NCBI GenBank assembly: GCA_020445165.1
Contig: JAGRHE010000148.1
Span: forward strand, 1-7,234
Length of the DNA: 7,234 bases
Direction: 5' to 3'
Origin: Gammaproteobacteria bacterium
GTDB lineage: Bacteria; Pseudomonadota; Gammaproteobacteria; Chromatiales; Sedimenticolaceae
Below the pieces are notes generated by a model, which saw only the letters and a program-made list of their open reading frames with translations, was not told the origin of the DNA and searched no databases. Made by a program: the position numbers and the translations under genes. Positions 5,189 through 7,234 of the stretch are shown one piece after another. Position 1 is the stretch's first letter, and each line of letters opens with the position of its first letter.

Positions 5189-6426
5189 TGCAGCAGCTCG
5201 CAGAAAGGCAGGAATTCAACCTTATCGCCGCGCACGAGTGCCTGTCCCTCGGGGATCACGGCCAGGCCATTGGCCCAGGTGACGGAACTGAGCACACCCG
5301 ACGAGCGGCTCGGGTGGACAGTGGCCCGGGCCACCCCGTCGTCGCCGATCGCCAGCCGGGCGCGCTGAAACTCGCGTCGCTTGTCCGGCCGCGGCCAGTC
5401 GAAATCGGCCGTCACCTGCATCGGCCGCAACCGCCAGTCGGCGCGCCCCTGCAGGCGTAGCAGGAACGGGCGCACGAACAGTAGAAAGGTCACGAACAGT
5501 GACACCGGGTTGCCCGGCGAACCGATGAACGGCGTGCCGTCGACGTGACCGAACGCGACCGGCTTGCCGGGCCGGATCGCGATCTTCCACATCTCGAGCG
5601 TGCCCAAGGCCTCGACCGCCGGCTTGACGTGATCCTCTTCGCCGACCGACACGCCGCCCGAGGCAAACACCAGGTCGGCCTCGCTGGCGGCTTCTGCCAA
5701 CGCCTTCCTGGTCGCCTCAAGCGTGTCGGCGACGATACCCAGCTCGATCACTTCGCAGCCGAGCACGCGCAGCAGGCCGCCCGCGGTGAACAGGTTGGAG
5801 TTGTAGATCTTGCCCGGCGCCAGGGGCTGTCCCGGCATCAGCAGCTCGTCACCGCTGGCGAAAACCGCGACCCGGGGGCGCCGCACGACCTTCACCGATG
5901 CCACGCCGATGGCCGCCGCCAGCCCCAGGTGTTGTGGCTCGAGGCGGGTACCTGCGGCGATCACCTCGCTGCCGGCCGCGATGTCCTCGCCACGGCGGCG
6001 GATGTTCTCGCCGACACTCACCGATGCCGAGATGCGCACGCCGTGTTCACCGGCGCTGCAGACCTCCTGCATGACCACACTGTCGGCGCCAGCCGGGATC
6101 GGTGCACCGGTGAAGATACGTGCGGCAGTACCCGGGCTGAGCGGTTTCGGATCGACGCCGGCGGGCAGACGTTGCGAAACCGGCAGCTCGGTGTCGCTGC
6201 CGCTGCAGTCGGCAGTGCGTACCGCGTACCCGTCCATGGCGCTGTAGTCCCAGCCGGGCACGTCGATCGTGCTCACCACTGCCTCGGCCAGGACCCGGCC
6301 GAGGGCATCGCGCAGGGCAAGGGTTTCGCTCTGCGCCAGCGGCCTGGCCGCCGCGACCAGCTGCGCGACCGCATCCTCGTATGCCAGCAGGCCGTCCAGG
6401 TTGGGTGTGCAGCTCGGTTGGGTCAC
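5185..6426 (-). CDS. moeA: Molybdopterin molybdenumtransferase MoeA
   Basis: MoeA takes adenylylated molybdopterin and inserts molybdate to make active molybdenum cofactor, acting in the cytosol after MoaD/MoaE and MogA. The 413-residue length is normal for bacterial MoeA. Motifs in order: DVPGWDYSAMDGYAVR at 55-70 with the conserved Asp65; RIFTGAPIPAGADSVVMQE at 103-121; the MoCF-binding domain with VAVFASGDELLMPG at 186-199; SGGVSVGEEDHVK at 256-268, including the active-site Asp265; IRPGKPVAFG at 284-293; and GSPGNPVS at 302-309. The C-terminal domain follows. The start is a GTG at 6426, supported by GAGG (6438-6435) 8 bases upstream and by the proper distance to the first conserved motifs. 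It lies 17 bases after the kinase gene and overlaps moaD by 4 bases, so it belongs to one operon. Confidence 0.96.
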   Translation of the reverse strand: MTQPSCTPNLDGLLAYEDAVAQLVAAARPLAQSETLALRDALGRVLAEAVVSTIDVPGWDYSAMDGYAVRTADCSGSDTELPVSQRLPAGVDPKPLSPGTAARIFTGAPIPAGADSVVMQEVCSAGEHGVRISASVSVGENIRRRGEDIAAGSEVIAAGTRLEPQHLGLAAAIGVASVKVVRRPRVAVFASGDELLMPGQPLAPGKIYNSNLFTAGGLLRVLGCEVIELGIVADTLEATRKALAEAASEADLVFASGGVSVGEEDHVKPAVEALGTLEMWKIAIRPGKPVAFGHVDGTPFIGSPGNPVSLFVTFLLFVRPFLLRLQGRADWRLRPMQVTADFDWPRPDKRREFQRARLAIGDDGVARATVHPSRSSGVLSSVTWANGLAVIPEGQALVRGDKVEFLPFCELLQ

Positions 6427-6443
6427 GCTATTCGCCTCGCCGG

Positions 6444-7234
6444 TCAGGTCAGAGAGATGCCGAAGGTCTCATGGAAGCGGGCGTTGAAATCGGCCCGACT
6501 CAGGGCGTGATTCTGGGTACCCGCGTGTTCGATCTTGATCGAACCCATCAGGGAGGCAATGCGCCCGGTGATGTCCCAGTCCATGTCGTTCTGCAGGCCG
6601 TACAGCAAACCGCCGCGATAGGCGTCACCACAGCCGGTGGGATCGACCAACTGCCGGGCCGGGGCCAGTGGTATCTCGATCTCGCGCCCCGCCGTGTAGA
6701 TGGTCGAACCCTGTCCGCCACGGGTCACGAACACGGCCTCGACCTCGCGTGCCAGCTGTGCCGGCGATTTGCCGGTGCGTTCCTGCATCAGCTTGGCCTC
6801 GTAGTCGTTGAACGCCAGCCAGGTGGCCTGCCGGGCGAAGCGGTTGAGGTCGTCGCCGTCGAACATCGGCATACCCTGGCCGGGATCGAAGATGAACGGG
6901 ATGTCGGCCTCGACGAACTGTTCGGCGTGTTCGATCATGCCCTGGCGCCCGTCTGGCGACACCATGCCCAGCGTGACGCCTGCGAAATCCGACACCTTGA
7001 TCTCGTGCGCATGGTTCATCGCGCCAGGGTGGAAGGCGGTGATCTGGTTGTCATCCTGGTCGGTGGTGATATAAGCCTGCGCGGTGTAGGTTCCGGCGAC
7101 CTCGCGCAGCGCGTCGCGCGCGATGCCGTGCTGATCCAGCCATTGCGCATATGGGCCGAAATCCTCGCCCACCGTCGCCATCGGCTTGCCTTCTCCGCCG
7201 AGCAGTTGCAGATTGAAGGCGATATTACCGGCAC
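6444..7234 (-). CDS. PfkB-family kinase (adenosine kinase/sugar kinase type), 5' truncated by window
   Basis: About 262 residues are visible; the frame is open through the right edge, so the start lies outside. An internal ATG at 7181 is not the start, because the upstream residues AGNIAFNLQLLGG belong to the N-terminal PfkB substrate-binding motif. Later motifs are FDPGQGMP, the Mg-binding NxxE in NDYEAKLM, VTRGGQGSTIY, and the C-terminal signature DPTGCGDAYRGG, whose last Asp (codon at 6626-6624) is the catalytic base. These fit the ribokinase-like superfamily and especially the bacterial group often annotated as adenosine kinase. The substrate cannot be decided from sequence alone, so it could also be a sugar kinase. 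The signature has Pro where ribokinases usually have Thr or Ala. It is the first visible gene of the minus-strand cluster, 17 bases before moeA; any promoter is outside the window. Confidence 0.87.
   Translation of the reverse strand, partial: AGNIAFNLQLLGGEGKPMATVGEDFGPYAQWLDQHGIARDALREVAGTYTAQAYITTDQDDNQITAFHPGAMNHAHEIKVSDFAGVTLGMVSPDGRQGMIEHAEQFVEADIPFIFDPGQGMPMFDGDDLNRFARQATWLAFNDYEAKLMQERTGKSPAQLAREVEAVFVTRGGQGSTIYTAGREIEIPLAPARQLVDPTGCGDAYRGGLLYGLQNDMDWDITGRIASLMGSIKIEHAGTQNHALSRADFNARFHETFGISLT

Overview
The window looks like the chromosome of a GC-rich gammaproteobacterium, probably of the sulfur-oxidising Chromatiales type. This rests on protein character (DUF3379 anti-sigma factor, DsrE-family proteins, MoaE very close to E. 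coli) and on base composition; it is inference, not a taxonomic identification. No tRNA, rRNA, CRISPR array, insertion sequence or prophage gene was seen.

Plus strand, 1-2818: the 3' end of a DUF255/YyaL-type thioredoxin-domain protein gene is followed after 27 bases by a three-gene cassette. This holds an ECF sigma factor (988-1545), a single-pass membrane anti-sigma factor whose periplasmic part is a DsrE-like domain (1542-2276), and a secreted DsrE-family protein (2333-2818) that is a paralogue of that domain. A strong rho-independent terminator (2894-2929) closes the unit. The cassette is the most unusual part of the window. It reads as a cell-surface signalling module in which a sulfur-carrier-type fold, normally cytoplasmic, has been placed in the periplasm both as the sensor domain of an anti-sigma factor and as a free partner protein.

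Plus strand, 3003-4312: a second, different ECF sigma factor overlaps by 4 bases with a zinc-motif anti-sigma factor of the DUF3379 family. Two unrelated-looking sigma/anti-sigma pairs therefore lie one after the other.

Minus strand, 7234-4232: a convergent, tightly packed operon reads, in transcription order, PfkB-family sugar/nucleoside kinase (5' end outside the window), moeA, moaD, moaE and a small four-cysteine zinc-ribbon protein. MoaD and MoaE form molybdopterin synthase, which puts the two dithiolene sulfurs into cPMP, and MoeA inserts molybdate. The last gene overlaps the 3' end of the DUF3379 gene tail to tail by 81 bases. The only gene-free stretches are short (961-987, 2277-2332, 2819-3002); none exceeds 300 bases.
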